64,000 nucleotides of DNA from assembly GCF_003031585.1 (NCBI RefSeq), contig NZ_PWAA01000033.1, positions 186,001 to 250,000 of the forward strand, read 5' to 3'. Positions within the stretch are counted from its first letter, which is position 1. Each line of letters begins with the position of its first letter. A program made the position numbers and the translations under genes. Source of the DNA: Thalassobius sp. I31.1 (lineage in GTDB: Bacteria; Pseudomonadota; Alphaproteobacteria; Rhodobacterales; Rhodobacteraceae). Below the pieces are notes generated by a model. The model saw nothing but the letters and a program-made list of their open reading frames with translations. It was not told the DNA's origin and ran no database searches. Positions 1-9,268 of this stretch are shown here, in pieces.

Positions 1-34
1 CTACATTTACAGCAGACCACAGGAGGTTCTGACC

Positions 35-286
35 ATGCTGAAATCCCTCACTTTCGCCGCTGCCCTTCTGGCCGCCGCACCCGCATTTGCTGGGAACACC
101 CATCTGGATCGTTCTGCGGAACAGGTTCTGCGCAACTATAATATCGATCTGCAGGTGTCTGAACTCAGCAATCACCAGAAAAGCTCCATCGTGCTGATTG
201 CCCACCAGGGTGACGGCAACAACAAACGCGCCCAGATCCTGAGCGCGCTTGGCGAAGGCCTATTTGGTACTATTTTCAACCGCTGA
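35..286 (+). CDS. small secreted protein of unknown function
   Basis: An 83-residue protein. The first 19 residues form a clear Sec signal peptide: Met-Leu-Lys, a hydrophobic core, then A-P-A-F-A before the mature part starting GNTHLD. A strong AGGAGG ribosome site at 21-26 lies 8 bases before the ATG, so the start is secure. The mature part (about 64 residues) is polar with no Cys and no motif I recognise, so function is unknown beyond probable periplasmic location. Its last 27 bases overlap the 3' end of the convergent acetyltransferase gene. The upstream context lies outside the window. Confidence 0.75.
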   Translation: MLKSLTFAAALLAAAPAFAGNTHLDRSAEQVLRNYNIDLQVSELSNHQKSSIVLIAHQGDGNNKRAQILSALGEGLFGTIFNR

Positions 287-937
287 TCGCAGCGCGGAAA
301 TATCGCCACCTTCAAGGGTCGAAGAAATTGCAGGGACATGCTCTGCAATTTTCACGACCGGCCAATGCCACCAGGCAATCCTGTTCAGCTCTGCGATGAT
401 GTCATCAGCAAAACGCATCCGCACGATCCGTGCCGGATTTCCCGCCACCACGGCGTAATCCGGCACATCCCGTGTCACCACAGCCCCGGTGCCCACAATC
501 ACACCATTGCCAATCGTCACGCCAGGCAGGATCTTGGCGTCATGCCCACACCAGACATCATGGCCGATCACCGTATCGCCGGTCTCTGCAATTTCATCCG
601 CATAAGCCCCCAGGCTTTCCGGATTAAAAATCGCAAACAGATAGGTCGACACCCCGCGCATCGGGTGGTTCGCGGAACTGGTGATAAACAATGTGCCCTG
701 GGCAAACTGACAGAATTTACCAATCGTCAGCTTTTCCGGCGCACCCGCGTAAAGATAAGGCGCAATGCGTCCCGCCCAATCTTCCACTGACGTAAAACTG
801 TTGTAGTAACTGAAATCGCCAATGGTCATATTCGGGTGATCTATGACCTGATTGAGATAAACAAGATTTTGCAGCACCTGCCCGTCCGGCAGGGATACAG
901 GGTTGCGCGCATGCGCATCGGGAAAAGGATATTTCAT
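260..937 (-). CDS. hexapeptide-repeat O-acetyltransferase, CatB/Vat-like
   Basis: A 225-residue left-handed beta-helix acetyltransferase of the xenobiotic acetyltransferase (CatB/VatD) subfamily, which moves acetyl from acetyl-CoA to a hydroxyl group. Diagnostic features are the SSANHPM segment with the probable catalytic His about 90 residues in, the inserted loop after it, and hexapeptide turns such as VIGHDVWCGHDAKILPGV and VTRDVPDYAVVAGNPA. ATG at 937 is chosen over the upstream GTG at 949 because GAGGA lies 5-6 bases before it. Members acetylate chloramphenicol or streptogramins, but many chromosomal ones act on sugars or unknown substrates, so a resistance role should not be assumed. 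The gene runs convergent into the small secreted protein gene. Confidence 0.88.
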   Translation of the reverse strand: MKYPFPDAHARNPVSLPDGQVLQNLVYLNQVIDHPNMTIGDFSYYNSFTSVEDWAGRIAPYLYAGAPEKLTIGKFCQFAQGTLFITSSANHPMRGVSTYLFAIFNPESLGAYADEIAETGDTVIGHDVWCGHDAKILPGVTIGNGVIVGTGAVVTRDVPDYAVVAGNPARIVRMRFADDIIAELNRIAWWHWPVVKIAEHVPAISSTLEGGDISALRSAVENSTK

Positions 938-1071
938 AACTGTCCTCACATCACAATTTCATAATAGATGTTTGCTCAGTTCTGATCCATTTCGCCCTCC
1001 CGTGGTTGCGTTCAGCTTAAAACGTCAGCGATGAGATGCAAGCGATCATGCTCGTCAGCTTTGTATCGACT

Positions 1072-1599
1072 TCACTCATCGGTCGGATCCCATTTCCTGG
1101 CCAGTTTTTCGTATTTATCATTCGCAGTATTCCAGTCATATGCCATCTTACGGTGGCCTCGTCTGGACTCCGCCTCTCCAGGCCAGAAGATATTTGGCTG
1201 CGGTGGAAATTCACCCTCCCGCCGCAGCGCCTCTGCTTCCAAAGCAGGTCGCGACGGATCATTTATGACTGATAAGATTGCGATTTCGACCATGGTCGGC
1301 GGGTAAGGGTAAACCCCAATCCGGCGATCATAATCAGGAACATCCCCAACAGAGATTTGGTCTTTGTAGAAAAAATTTCGCCAATCGATCAGGGAAAACC
1401 CGAAATCTTCGCCTGTTTGATAAAAGAGATCTGCACGCACCTGAATTATTTGTCGGATTTTATCATCATGCGGGAGTTCATGCCACGCATGCCATATTTC
1501 ACGACCATCTATCATTTCAGGCTCGGACACATGCCAGCATGCGAGACGAAGCAAAGCAAAATCAAGAGGCGAGGCTTTTCCAAAAATCGGGTCAGTCAC
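1072..1599 (-). CDS. uncharacterised cytoplasmic protein
   Basis: About 175 residues. I do not recognise the family. The protein is rich in Trp, Tyr and acidic residues, has no signal peptide or membrane segment, and ends with a charged helix (YEKLARKWDPTDE). GTG at 1599 has GGAG 7 bases upstream (1607-1610), while the longer GTG start at 1614 has only a weak AGG, so I prefer the shorter form. It lies downstream of tuf on the same strand but behind a strong terminator, so it is probably transcribed separately. The composition resembles a single soluble globular domain. No function is claimed. Confidence 0.6.
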   Translation of the reverse strand: MTDPIFGKASPLDFALLRLACWHVSEPEMIDGREIWHAWHELPHDDKIRQIIQVRADLFYQTGEDFGFSLIDWRNFFYKDQISVGDVPDYDRRIGVYPYPPTMVEIAILSVINDPSRPALEAEALRREGEFPPQPNIFWPGEAESRRGHRKMAYDWNTANDKYEKLARKWDPTDE

Positions 1600-1671
1600 C
1601 AATTTACTCCACACAAAACTACCTGAATGAGCTTAGGCATTCTCTGGCACAGCGCAACTTCTGAGCAAAAG

Positions 1672-1706
1672 AAAACCCCCGCTCTTATTGAGCGGGGGTT
1701 CTTTTA
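1672..1706 (-). terminator. bidirectional rho-independent terminator after tuf
   Basis: The stem AACCCCCGCTC / GAGCGGGGGTT with a short TTATT loop is followed by T-rich DNA on both strands. It sits about 75 bases past the tuf stop codon and just upstream of the next leftward gene. Confidence 0.85.
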
Positions 1707-1779
1707 TCTGCAAGGAGCGGGCACTCGCGTCTGACTGCGTCAGAAGCTGTTGCCCGCCGTAAGAACAGCAGGGCTGTTC

Positions 1780-2958
1780 TTACTCGATGATTGTGGAAAC
1801 AACACCGGAACCTACTGTGCGGCCACCTTCGCGGATCGCGAAGCGCAGGCCTTCTTCCATCGCGATTGGCGCGATGAGTTCAGCAGACAGTTTCAGGTTG
1901 TCGCCTGGCATAACCATCTCGGTGCCTTCTGGCAGGATGCATGTACCGGTGACGTCAGTTGTACGGAAGTAGAACTGTGGACGGTAGTTCGCGAAGAATG
2001 GGGTGTGACGACCACCTTCTTCTTTGGTCAGAATATAAACTTCTGCTTCGAACTTGGTGTGAGGCTTAACAGAACCTGGCTTACACAGGATCTGACCACG
2101 CTCAACGCCTTCACGGTCTACGCCACGCAGCAGCGCGCCGATGTTGTCGCCAGCTTCACCGCGGTCCAGCAGTTTGCGGAACATTTCAACACCAGTACAA
2201 GTGGTGGTGGAAGTGTCACGGATACCAACGATTTCGATGGAATCACCAACGTTGATCGCGCCACGCTCTACACGGCCGGTTACAACAGTACCACGGCCAG
2301 AGATGGAGAACACGTCTTCGATTGGCATCAGGAATGGCTCGTCGATCGCACGTGGTGGCTGTGGGATGAAGGAGTCAACAGCTTCCATCAGCTCAGCGAT
2401 TTTCTCTTTGCCGATGTTGTCGTCACGGTCTTCCAGAGCTGCCAGAGCAGAACCAGCAACAACAGGGATATCGTCGCCGTTGTAGCCGTATTCGGACAGC
2501 AGTTCACGGATTTCCATTTCAACCAGTTCCAGCAGCTCTTCGTCGTCTACCTGGTCAACTTTGTTCATGAAAACAACCATCTCAGGGATGCCAACCTGGC
2601 GGCCCAGAAGGATGTGCTCACGGGTCTGTGGCATAGGGCCATCGGCTGCGTTCACAACCAGGATCGCGCCGTCCATCTGTGCCGCACCGGTGATCATGTT
2701 TTTCACGTAGTCAGCGTGACCCGGGCAGTCAACGTGTGCGTAGTGACGGTTCTCTGTCTCATACTCAACGTGTGCAGTAGAGATGGTGATGCCGCGTGCT
2801 TTTTCTTCTGGCGCGCCGTCGATCTCGTCGTAAGCTTTGAACTCGTTAGAGAACTGCTTGGTGATCGCAGCTGTCAGCGTCGTCTTACCGTGGTCAACGT
2901 GACCAATGGTACCGATGTTACAGTGCGGTTTATTACGCTCAAACTTTTCCTTAGCCAT
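1780..2958 (-). CDS. tuf: translation elongation factor Tu
   Basis: A 392-residue GTPase that delivers aminoacyl-tRNA to the ribosome. G1 GHVDHGKT (19-26), the switch-I region with RGITI (about 55-59), G3 DCPGH (77-81) and G4 NKVD (132-135) are all intact, followed by beta-barrel domains 2 and 3 to the usual C-terminus ([14 protein letters not shown]). The length matches other alphaproteobacterial EF-Tu. No tRNA-Trp, secE or nusG follows, and no fusA precedes within the window, so this looks like a solitary or second tuf copy. Codon choice is strongly biased, as expected for a highly expressed gene. The gene ends at a strong terminator. Confidence 0.98.
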   Translation of the reverse strand: MAKEKFERNKPHCNIGTIGHVDHGKTTLTAAITKQFSNEFKAYDEIDGAPEEKARGITISTAHVEYETENRHYAHVDCPGHADYVKNMITGAAQMDGAILVVNAADGPMPQTREHILLGRQVGIPEMVVFMNKVDQVDDEELLELVEMEIRELLSEYGYNGDDIPVVAGSALAALEDRDDNIGKEKIAELMEAVDSFIPQPPRAIDEPFLMPIEDVFSISGRGTVVTGRVERGAINVGDSIEIVGIRDTSTTTCTGVEMFRKLLDRGEAGDNIGALLRGVDREGVERGQILCKPGSVKPHTKFEAEVYILTKEEGGRHTPFFANYRPQFYFRTTDVTGTCILPEGTEMVMPGDNLKLSAELIAPIAMEEGLRFAIREGGRTVGSGVVSTIIE

Positions 2959-3181
2959 GGGGCCCTCGTCTTATCTAAGGGCCTGGGTAACGGCCCGGTT
3001 TTCCATCGCGCGCGGCTTACGCCGCCTGAAAGAAAAAATCAAGCCTGAGTTCACATTTCAGTGGATTAAAACGCCCTGCCATACCTTCTCAAACAGGTAT
3101 GGAGCAACCTGCAGTCAGGTAAATGAAGGAACGATCGCCCTTAATTCAGGCAACCATATCTGCGACATACCGGCCAAACGC
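2959..3181. other. tuf upstream region
   Basis: No credible gene. This must hold the tuf promoter and leader, since tuf is the first gene of its unit. I could not pick a -35/-10 pair with confidence. Open frames across it are extensions of antisense reading through tuf. Confidence 0.5.
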
Positions 3182-3382
3182 CTAATGGGCAGATCCTGAA
3201 GATGCAGAGGCCGCCTGCTGATATGCGAACTTTGGCGCACGGTGTTCAATACAAACCGCAGCCTGCATCTGACGACGTTCGCGTTCGCGCACTGAATTTT
3301 CGGTATCTGCTATTGCCCGCGGCTCGTTTCCCGCTGATGATCTGTCGCGCCTGTTGGCACCAGTAAACTGGTTGATTTTCAT
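3182..3382 (-). CDS. possible small basic protein (hypothetical)
   Basis: A 66-residue reading frame starting MKINQFTG, preceded by AGGCGGAG with about 6 bases to the ATG. It is rich in Arg, Ala and Ser with two Cys-free stretches and no recognisable domain. It lies alone between tuf and a lipoprotein gene. The plausible ribosome site is the main support. Without homologues it could be a chance frame. If it is not a gene, the whole stretch from the tuf start to 3552 is non-coding. Confidence 0.3.
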   Translation of the reverse strand: MKINQFTGANRRDRSSAGNEPRAIADTENSVRERERRQMQAAVCIEHRAPKFAYQQAASASSGSAH

Positions 3383-3552
3383 AACATGCTCCGCCTTTAT
3401 GTGTCCGGACTTTCCGCCCGTGACGATTAAAAACAGCATAGCAGAAAATATATGTGCCTTGTCACGATAAGCCTGATGCGAAGTGTGCAGGCCATATATT
3501 TAGCGAAACAACGGTGCATTTGTCAGACCGCCGCCTGGCACAAAGAAACCTG

Positions 3553-4137
3553 TCACCTTTCGGCTGAAGTTTCATGCGCCAGATCCGCCGCACTGCCCCT
3601 CGTGATCCAGTCGGGGTGCTCAAGGATCCAGTTTTGAATCTTCAGGGCGGCGTTGCGACTGAGGTTCTGCAATTGCACCGATTTGCTTTGTGTCAGGCCG
3701 GACCCGATGATGGTTTCTGCAGAGGTGCGTTCAAACACAGAAAAACGCCGGGGTTCTGCGTTCAGCTTTTGCTGAGTTTCATTATCCCAGACATTCACCG
3801 TGATCGCGAGAACAGACTTCGGCGAAAGAATTGTAGGAATACCCGGCAACGCCAGAACATACCCATCCACCGCAATGCCAATATGCAGCAACCGGTCGCC
3901 TTGATAGTGCCCAAAGCGTTCATCAATCGCCTGCGTCAGCGCAACATCAATTTCCTCAGTTGAAATACTGCGGGTCAGGGGGCCGGGCGTCGCATTGTCC
4001 GCCACCACCACATTATGACCCAACTGAAAAGCGGCCATATCAACGGGGGGCTCTGTTGTGGGGTCAACTTTGCCACAGGCCGTCAGCGCCAGAATAAACG
4101 CCAGAAAGCCCGCGATCTGCATCTTAAGTTTCATCAT
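3553..4137 (-). CDS. conserved outer-membrane-type lipoprotein, unknown function
   Basis: A protein of about 194 residues. The N-terminus MMKLKMQIAGFLAFILALTAC is a lipoprotein signal peptide with lipobox L-T-A-C, so the mature protein begins at that Cys and is lipid-anchored. The start is either of two adjacent ATGs (4137 or 4134) behind GGAG; the second has better spacing (7 bases). The body has an alternating strand pattern (RLLHIGIAVDGYVLALPGI; VLAITVNVWD) and ends in a basic/polar helix. I recognise no enzymatic motif. It resembles conserved hypothetical lipoproteins of Rhodobacterales. It lies downstream of parC but beyond a terminator. Confidence 0.72.
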   Translation of the reverse strand: MMKLKMQIAGFLAFILALTACGKVDPTTEPPVDMAAFQLGHNVVVADNATPGPLTRSISTEEIDVALTQAIDERFGHYQGDRLLHIGIAVDGYVLALPGIPTILSPKSVLAITVNVWDNETQQKLNAEPRRFSVFERTSAETIIGSGLTQSKSVQLQNLSRNAALKIQNWILEHPDWITRGSAADLAHETSAER

Positions 4138-4201
4138 TATTCTCCAAAAGGAACGAGTCTGAAAAAATGAACCAGTCGCACGGGATATCATAATACGAAA
4201 T

Positions 4202-4238
4202 CGCCCCGGGCCATCAGAAACAGGCCCGGGGCGGTTTT
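4202..4238 (-). terminator. terminator after parC
   Basis: A perfect 11-bp stem CGCCCCGGGCC / GGCCCGGGGCG with a 10-base loop lies just past the parC stop. It is flanked by GTTTT on the plus strand and ATTTCG on the minus strand, so it may work in both directions. Confidence 0.8.
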
Positions 4239-4241
4239 AGA

Positions 4242-6506
4242 TCAGGTGAATTTATTGTCGCGCGGGAAACCCCTTGGCGCCATGCGCCCGGCACCTGCCC
4301 GTTTCCCGGCCCATTCGTCCAGCTCGGTTTCCGTACGCGTACGCCCGGCAGGGTCCAGCCATGTCAGGCCTTCTCCACGGTTAAATGTGCGGACATCCGA
4401 CAGGCCACCGTCTTTGTATTTCTGCAGACGCACGCCTTTGCCCCGACCCATTTCCGGCAGCTCATCGACACCAAAAATCAGGACTTTGCGGTTTTCGCCC
4501 ACACAGGCCACGCTGTCGCCTTCAATGGACTTACAGGTCAGCGCGGTGACATCGCCCCGCACATTCAACACCTGTTTCCCGGTCCGGGTCTGCGCCAGAA
4601 CATCGCTTTCCGGCACCACAAAACCGTCACCAGCGGTAGAGGCAACCAGCAGCTTGCGATCCGGCTGATGGATGAAGAAATCAACGATTTCCGCATCATT
4701 CGGCAGATCAATCATCAGGCGCAGGGGTTCACCCATGCCACGTCCGCCCGGCAGGCTGGACGCAGGCACGGTATAAAACCGCCCGTTCGCACCAAAGACC
4801 AGCAGACGATCGGTGGTTTCCGCGTGGAACATAAAGCGCGGGCCGTCGCCGTCTTTGAATTTCAGTTCTTTATCAAGCGCGATATGGCCAGACATCGCCC
4901 GGACCCAGCCCATTTCAGAACAAACCACAGTGATCGGTTCACGTTCGATCATCGCCTCAATCGGAACGTCTTCGACTTCCACAGCTTCAGAGAACTGCGT
5001 GCGACGCAGGCCGCCATCGTAAGCCTTGCCAAAGGTTTTCTTGGTCTCTTTCAGCTGATCAGAAATACGGCCCCATTGCAGGCCCTCATCTGCCAGAAGT
5101 TCTTCCAGACCTTTGCGTTCCTCAAGCAATTCATCATGTTCGCGCTTCAGTTCCATCTCTTCGAGACGACGCAACGACCGCAGGCGCATGTTCAGGATGG
5201 CTTCGGCCTGGGGTTCGTTCAGGTAAACCCCGTCGCCCCAATCTTCCGCCAGCATGACAGCTTTGGGATCATCTTCATTCCGGATGATTTCGATCACACG
5301 ATCAAGGTTCAGGAAGGCAATAATATAGCCTTTCAGAACATCCAGACGCTTATCAATCTGACCCATGCGATAGGTAGAACGGCGCTGCAGAACATCGCGG
5401 CGGTGATCAAGGAAGGCGCGCAGAACCTCTTTCAGCGAACAGACCTTCGGCGTCACACCGTCGATCAGCACGTTCATGTTCAGGTTAAAACGGATCTCAA
5501 GATCGGAATTCTTAAACAGCGCGTTCATCAGAATGCCAGGATCAACATTCTTTGACTTCGGCTCGATGATCAGGCGGATATCTTCCGCGCTTTCATCGCG
5601 CACATCGCCCAGGATCGGGATCTTCTTCAGCTGGATGGCTTCGGCAATCTTTTCGATCAGCTTGGATTTCTGAACCTGATAAGGGATCTCAGTGACAACA
5701 ATCTGCCAGGTCCCACGCCCCAGATCTTCGACTTCCCACTTACAGCGCAGGCGGAACGCACCGCGGCCGGTCTGGTAAGTTTCCAGAATGCTTTCACGCG
5801 GCTCAACAATCACACCACCCGTCGGGAAATCCGGGCCGGGTACATAATTAAGCAAAGTCTCATCGCGGGCATCCGGGGTTTTGATCAGATGCAGGCAGGC
5901 GTCACAAAGTTCCGCGATATTATGCGGCGGAATATTGGTCGCCATGCCAACCGCGATCCCGCTGGATCCGTTTGCCAGAAGATTCGGGAAGGTCGCGGGC
6001 AGAACCGCGGGTTCTGTCAGGCGGCCATCGTAGTTGTCGCGAAAATCGACGCTGTCCTCGTTCAGACCTTCCAGCATGGCTTCTGCCACTTTGGTCATCC
6101 GCGCTTCTGTGTAACGCGAGGCCGCCGGGTTATCGCCGTCAATATTGCCGAAGTTGCCCTGACCATCGACCAGCGGATAGCGCACCGAGAAATCCTGCGC
6201 GAGACGCGCCATGGCATCATAAATCGCCGCGTCGCCATGCGGGTGGAAATCCCCCATGGTGTCGCCGGAAATCTTGGCCGACTTCAGAAAGCCGCCGGAT
6301 GACGCCAGCTTCAGACGACTCATCGCATAAAGGATTCGCCGGTGAACAGGCTTCAGACCATCGCGTGCATCCGGCAGGGCGCGGTGCATAATTGTGCTTA
6401 ACGCATAGGTCAGATAGCGTTCGCCAATGGCGCGGCGCAGGGGTTCGGCACTTTCGTTCAGCCCGTCTTCGGGCATTTCCGGGTCGTCTTGAATAATATC
6501 GCTCAT
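4242..6506 (-). CDS. parC: DNA topoisomerase IV subunit A
   Basis: A 754-residue type IIA topoisomerase subunit that cuts and rejoins DNA to unlink daughter chromosomes with ParE. The N-terminal winged-helix/tower region carries [14 protein letters not shown], the quinolone-determining region [15 protein letters not shown], and the catalytic Tyr at about 132 in ASRYTEARM. The coiled-coil tower follows, then a C-terminal beta-pinwheel. The short pinwheel without a GyrA-box and the total length argue for ParC over GyrA. ATG at 6506 gives the usual N-terminus. The gene is monocistronic in this window, with a strong terminator after it and the SH3 gene divergent. Confidence 0.95.
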   Translation of the reverse strand: MSDIIQDDPEMPEDGLNESAEPLRRAIGERYLTYALSTIMHRALPDARDGLKPVHRRILYAMSRLKLASSGGFLKSAKISGDTMGDFHPHGDAAIYDAMARLAQDFSVRYPLVDGQGNFGNIDGDNPAASRYTEARMTKVAEAMLEGLNEDSVDFRDNYDGRLTEPAVLPATFPNLLANGSSGIAVGMATNIPPHNIAELCDACLHLIKTPDARDETLLNYVPGPDFPTGGVIVEPRESILETYQTGRGAFRLRCKWEVEDLGRGTWQIVVTEIPYQVQKSKLIEKIAEAIQLKKIPILGDVRDESAEDIRLIIEPKSKNVDPGILMNALFKNSDLEIRFNLNMNVLIDGVTPKVCSLKEVLRAFLDHRRDVLQRRSTYRMGQIDKRLDVLKGYIIAFLNLDRVIEIIRNEDDPKAVMLAEDWGDGVYLNEPQAEAILNMRLRSLRRLEEMELKREHDELLEERKGLEELLADEGLQWGRISDQLKETKKTFGKAYDGGLRRTQFSEAVEVEDVPIEAMIEREPITVVCSEMGWVRAMSGHIALDKELKFKDGDGPRFMFHAETTDRLLVFGANGRFYTVPASSLPGGRGMGEPLRLMIDLPNDAEIVDFFIHQPDRKLLVASTAGDGFVVPESDVLAQTRTGKQVLNVRGDVTALTCKSIEGDSVACVGENRKVLIFGVDELPEMGRGKGVRLQKYKDGGLSDVRTFNRGEGLTWLDPAGRTRTETELDEWAGKRAGAGRMAPRGFPRDNKFT

Positions 6507-6658
6507 GCCTTCGTGATACCCGTCCGACGCGCCCTGGTAAACCCACCTAAGACCATCCCCGGGACTCGCTCAGGGGGTAAAAATAATTTTCATTCCCCCG
6601 AGACAAATTAACCTTAATCGAATAGTCTGAATTTGGGTAACAAGTGAGTATTTGGGTA

Positions 6659-7195
6659 ATGATCAGATTAACGACGCTTCTCGTCGCGGTTATGGCAATT
6701 GTCGCCATGACAACCGGCGAAAAAACATCTCAGCCAACAACCGAAACAGCAACTATTGCTGAGGCCACGCAGGCTTCAGAACCAGTGCAGCAGCTTGTTG
6801 AAACCCTGGCTCCGCCACCTGCCCAACCACTGCACCTGGCGGAAACACTTGGCGTGGCGCATGCAGAAGGCGTGACAATCCGGGAATACGCCCGTTCAGA
6901 TTCACCAATCTATCTGCGTAAAATGGTAAACATGGGCAGCTCGGACGCACCGGCAGAAGCCCGTATTCATCAGGCGGCTGCTTCCGGCGCAACAACCAGC
7001 CAGGTTTTTCAGGTCAGCGGCAATGTGGTGAACCTGCGTTCCGGCCCATCCACCAGCAACAGCGTTATCGCAAGCCTGACACGCGGGACTGAAGTTGAAG
7101 TTCTGGCCCATCACGGCAGCTGGGCGGAACTGGTTGTGCTGGACAGCTCGGAAATCGGGTACATGTCGGCATCCTTCCTGCAGGCGGCAAACTGA
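6659..7195 (+). CDS. secreted protein with C-terminal bacterial SH3 domain
   Basis: About 178 residues. The N-terminus MIRLTTLLVAVMAIVAMTTG is a signal peptide or anchor. A Thr/Ala/Pro-rich linker follows (to about residue 105), then one SH3b domain in the last 60 residues with the typical start VNLRSGPSTSNSVIASLTRGTEVEVL and the end GYMSASFL. SH3b domains bind cell-wall peptides, so a periplasmic, wall-associated role is likely; no enzyme domain is attached. GTG at 6644 is an alternative start adding MSIWV. It is divergent from parC, with about 150 bases between them for both promoters. Confidence 0.82.
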   Translation: MIRLTTLLVAVMAIVAMTTGEKTSQPTTETATIAEATQASEPVQQLVETLAPPPAQPLHLAETLGVAHAEGVTIREYARSDSPIYLRKMVNMGSSDAPAEARIHQAAASGATTSQVFQVSGNVVNLRSGPSTSNSVIASLTRGTEVEVLAHHGSWAELVVLDSSEIGYMSASFLQAAN

Positions 7196-7248
7196 CCCCC
7201 CATCCCGATCAATTTTGTCAAGACGGCAAACTGACGATTTCACTACGA

Positions 7249-7284
7249 TATGGCGCGGGCATCTAAATCAGAGCCCGCGCCATA
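7249..7284 (+). terminator. hairpin terminator after the SH3 gene
   Basis: A perfect 12-bp inverted repeat TATGGCGCGGGC / GCCCGCGCCATA with a 12-base loop, followed by ATCATTT. The T-tract is weak, so it could also protect the mRNA 3' end. Confidence 0.6.
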
Positions 7285-7395
7285 ATCATTTGCAGCTACG
7301 CACGCATCAGTCGCCGCGGCGTCCACCCCGCACGAATAACGCGTGACAAATTCCCTGACCTGGGCGACACATGCGCAGGCTTTCGGGGAAATTTC

Positions 7396-8226
7396 ATGAC
7401 AAAATCCATTCTGATTACAGGCTGCTCATCGGGCATTGGTTATGACGCCGCGCATGGTTTGCGTGCGCGTGGCTGGCAGGTTTTTGCCTCCTGCCGCAAG
7501 ATCGAAGACTGCGCACGCCTGCGGGATGAGGGCTTTGAAAGCCCGCGCATTGACTATGAAGACGAAGCCAGCATTGAAACCGGCCTGGCCGAGGTTCTGG
7601 ACGCAACCAGCGGCACCCTGGATGCGGTCTTTAACAATGGTGCCTATGCAATCCCCGGTGCGGTGGAAGATCTGCCACGCGGCGCCCTGCGCCAGATCTT
7701 TGAGGCGAACTTCTTTGGTGTACATGACCTGACCCGCCGGGTCATTCCGGTGATGCGCAAACAGGGTCACGGGCGGATTGTGCAATGTTCTTCCGTGCTT
7801 GGCTTTGCCGCCCTGCACTATCGCGGTGCCTATAATTCCACGAAATTCGCCATGGAAGGGCTGACCGACACGCTGCGCCTGGAAATGCACGGGACCGGCA
7901 TTGATATCGTGCTGATCGAACCCGGCCCGATCACCACAAAGATCCGCAAGAATTCACAAAAGCCGTTTGAAAAATGGATCAATTGGGAAGACTCCGCACG
8001 CCGCACTGAATATGAAAAGGCCTTCCTGCCACGGCTGTATGATGAAAGTGGAAACAAGGACACGTTTGAACTGCCACCCGAAGCGGTGACAAAAAAGCTG
8101 ATCCATGCGCTGGAAAGCAAGCGCCCAAAGCCACGCTATTACGTGACCACGCCGACCTATATCATGGGGATTGCAAAGCGCATTCTGCCGACACGCGGGC
8201 TGGACTGGCTGGCCCGCCGGGCCTGA
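7396..8226 (+). CDS. short-chain dehydrogenase/reductase
   Basis: A 276-residue classical SDR. The NAD(P)-binding motif TGCSSGIG is at residues 9-16 and NNGAYAIPG matches the NNAG motif. The catalytic residues are Ser132/133, Tyr146 and Lys150 in YNSTK. The N-terminal ITGCSSGIG and the C-terminal region (KLIHALESKRPKPRYYVTTPTYIMGIAKRILP) resemble SDRs that act on retinol- or steroid-like alcohols, but the substrate cannot be told from sequence. Arg34 after the second strand (ASCRK) suggests NADPH preference. It stands alone, convergent with the regulator gene. Confidence 0.92.
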   Translation: MTKSILITGCSSGIGYDAAHGLRARGWQVFASCRKIEDCARLRDEGFESPRIDYEDEASIETGLAEVLDATSGTLDAVFNNGAYAIPGAVEDLPRGALRQIFEANFFGVHDLTRRVIPVMRKQGHGRIVQCSSVLGFAALHYRGAYNSTKFAMEGLTDTLRLEMHGTGIDIVLIEPGPITTKIRKNSQKPFEKWINWEDSARRTEYEKAFLPRLYDESGNKDTFELPPEAVTKKLIHALESKRPKPRYYVTTPTYIMGIAKRILPTRGLDWLARRA

Positions 8227-8235
8227 ACCCGGCGA

Positions 8236-9129
8236 TCAGCGCAACCCGTACTGCGGAATATCCAATGTGTCGATCTGGTGCTGGATTTCTTCTGGCAGCT
8301 CATCCTTATCATACACCCCGGAACGCCGCGCCGCTGCAAGCACATCAGATACATTCGCAGGCAACAATTCCAACACGCAAGGCACCCAGTTCAACTGATC
8401 CCGTCCCGGCGTATAGCTGAGCGACATAAAACCGGAATAAGTATCATTGCTTCGGAAGCGCAGCGGGGAAGCCGGCAACAGAAAACTGGTTGCCATCACA
8501 TTCGCAACAGAATCTGAAAACGAAATATTGATCCCGGAATGTGACTTTACGCCCACCCCAAGACACACATGATCAATCGGGTCTGATTTCTCAAGAATAC
8601 CGTAGCGTCTGAGATTTTTGATCATGATCGTCCGGACTTTGGCGACGCCGTTGTTCAGCTTGACGCTTGCCATATAGCCTTCATATCGCCCTGGCTGCTG
8701 AAACAACCCCTTCCAGAACATATACAATCCGCTGGGAAGCATATTTTCGTTCAACTGGAAGTGACGTCTCGCAAACATCCGGTGCAAATCACCCGAAAGC
8801 TGATGTTCACTAAGACTGACATCCGGATCCTCATGAGGCACCATCAGCCAGTTCAGTGGTAGATTGTATACGGATGAAACACGCACGAGAAATTCAGGCC
8901 GCGGAATAGACTGACCGTTCAGATATCTGCTTAACTGCGTTCGGTTGACGCCAACTTCATCAGCAAATGCGCTGACAGAGCCAACCATTTCCGAAACAAC
9001 ACGCAGCCGGTCACAAATCGTCTGACGTATCGCGGCAGGGTCTGACTGCGTTCCGTCATCCTCGCGAGATGGGAACAAAACTCGTTTACTTGCTACTGAC
9101 ACCGATCCGCACCCTACTAACTCAGTCAC
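8236..9129 (-). CDS. Cro/CI-type helix-turn-helix regulator with large unknown C-terminal domain
   Basis: About 297 residues. Residues about 36-85 form an XRE-type DNA-binding domain: SAFADEVGVNRTQLSRYLNGQSIPRPEFLVRVSSVYNLPLNWL has the helix-turn-helix and the characteristic SRYLNG turn. The remaining 200 residues are mixed alpha/beta with no Cys cluster or known ligand domain that I can name, so the signal is unknown. The start is uncertain: GTG at 9129 gives a 35-residue Ser/Asp-rich leader before the domain, and internal GTGs are possible. A perfect 15-bp palindrome sits 6 bases upstream of that GTG and suggests self-control. It faces a small gene across a long gap. Confidence 0.82.
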   Translation of the reverse strand: MTELVGCGSVSVASKRVLFPSREDDGTQSDPAAIRQTICDRLRVVSEMVGSVSAFADEVGVNRTQLSRYLNGQSIPRPEFLVRVSSVYNLPLNWLMVPHEDPDVSLSEHQLSGDLHRMFARRHFQLNENMLPSGLYMFWKGLFQQPGRYEGYMASVKLNNGVAKVRTIMIKNLRRYGILEKSDPIDHVCLGVGVKSHSGINISFSDSVANVMATSFLLPASPLRFRSNDTYSGFMSLSYTPGRDQLNWVPCVLELLPANVSDVLAAARRSGVYDKDELPEEIQHQIDTLDIPQYGLR

Positions 9130-9134
9130 TCACA

Positions 9135-9149
9135 ATCTCTGACAGAGAT
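9135..9149. promoter_or_regulatory. palindromic candidate operator
   Basis: ATCTCTG-A-CAGAGAT is a perfect 15-bp palindrome placed immediately upstream of the proposed start of the Cro/CI-type regulator. The position suits autorepression by that protein; this is inference. Confidence 0.5.
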
Positions 9150-9202
9150 GCATAATGCACCGACGATGACTACTCAAGTACGCACATCAACAAAGTAGTT
9201 AC

Positions 9203-9219
9203 ACGATGTGCACAATCGT
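9203..9219. promoter_or_regulatory. inverted repeat, candidate operator
   Basis: ACGAT-GTGCAC-A-ATCGT has 5-bp arms around a self-complementary GTGCAC core. Its half-sites differ from those at 9135-9149, so it may serve another factor. Confidence 0.35.
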
Positions 9220-9236
9220 CACACCTCAGTCAGATA

Positions 9237-9268
9237 TTGACACAATTCGCGGTCAAACTGTGCGAATT
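9237..9268 (+). promoter_or_regulatory. candidate -35 box followed by inverted repeat
   Basis: TTGACA at 9237-9242 is followed at once by AATTCGC (9244-9250) and its complement GCGAATT (9262-9268) separated by 11 bases. A protein bound here would cover a promoter for the rightward 67-residue gene. I see no convincing -10 at standard spacing. Confidence 0.35.

Noticed and set aside
1614-1780. Search for tRNA-Trp and secE after tuf
   Set aside because: The usual tuf - tRNA-Trp - secE - nusG order is not present; only a terminator is found.
1750-3048. A 432-codon rightward open frame across tuf
   Set aside because: It is antisense to the certain EF-Tu gene; the absence of stops follows from EF-Tu codon bias, and the translation has no family features.
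4668-5555. A 295-codon rightward frame inside parC
   Set aside because: Antisense shadow of the intact topoisomerase gene; no start signal.
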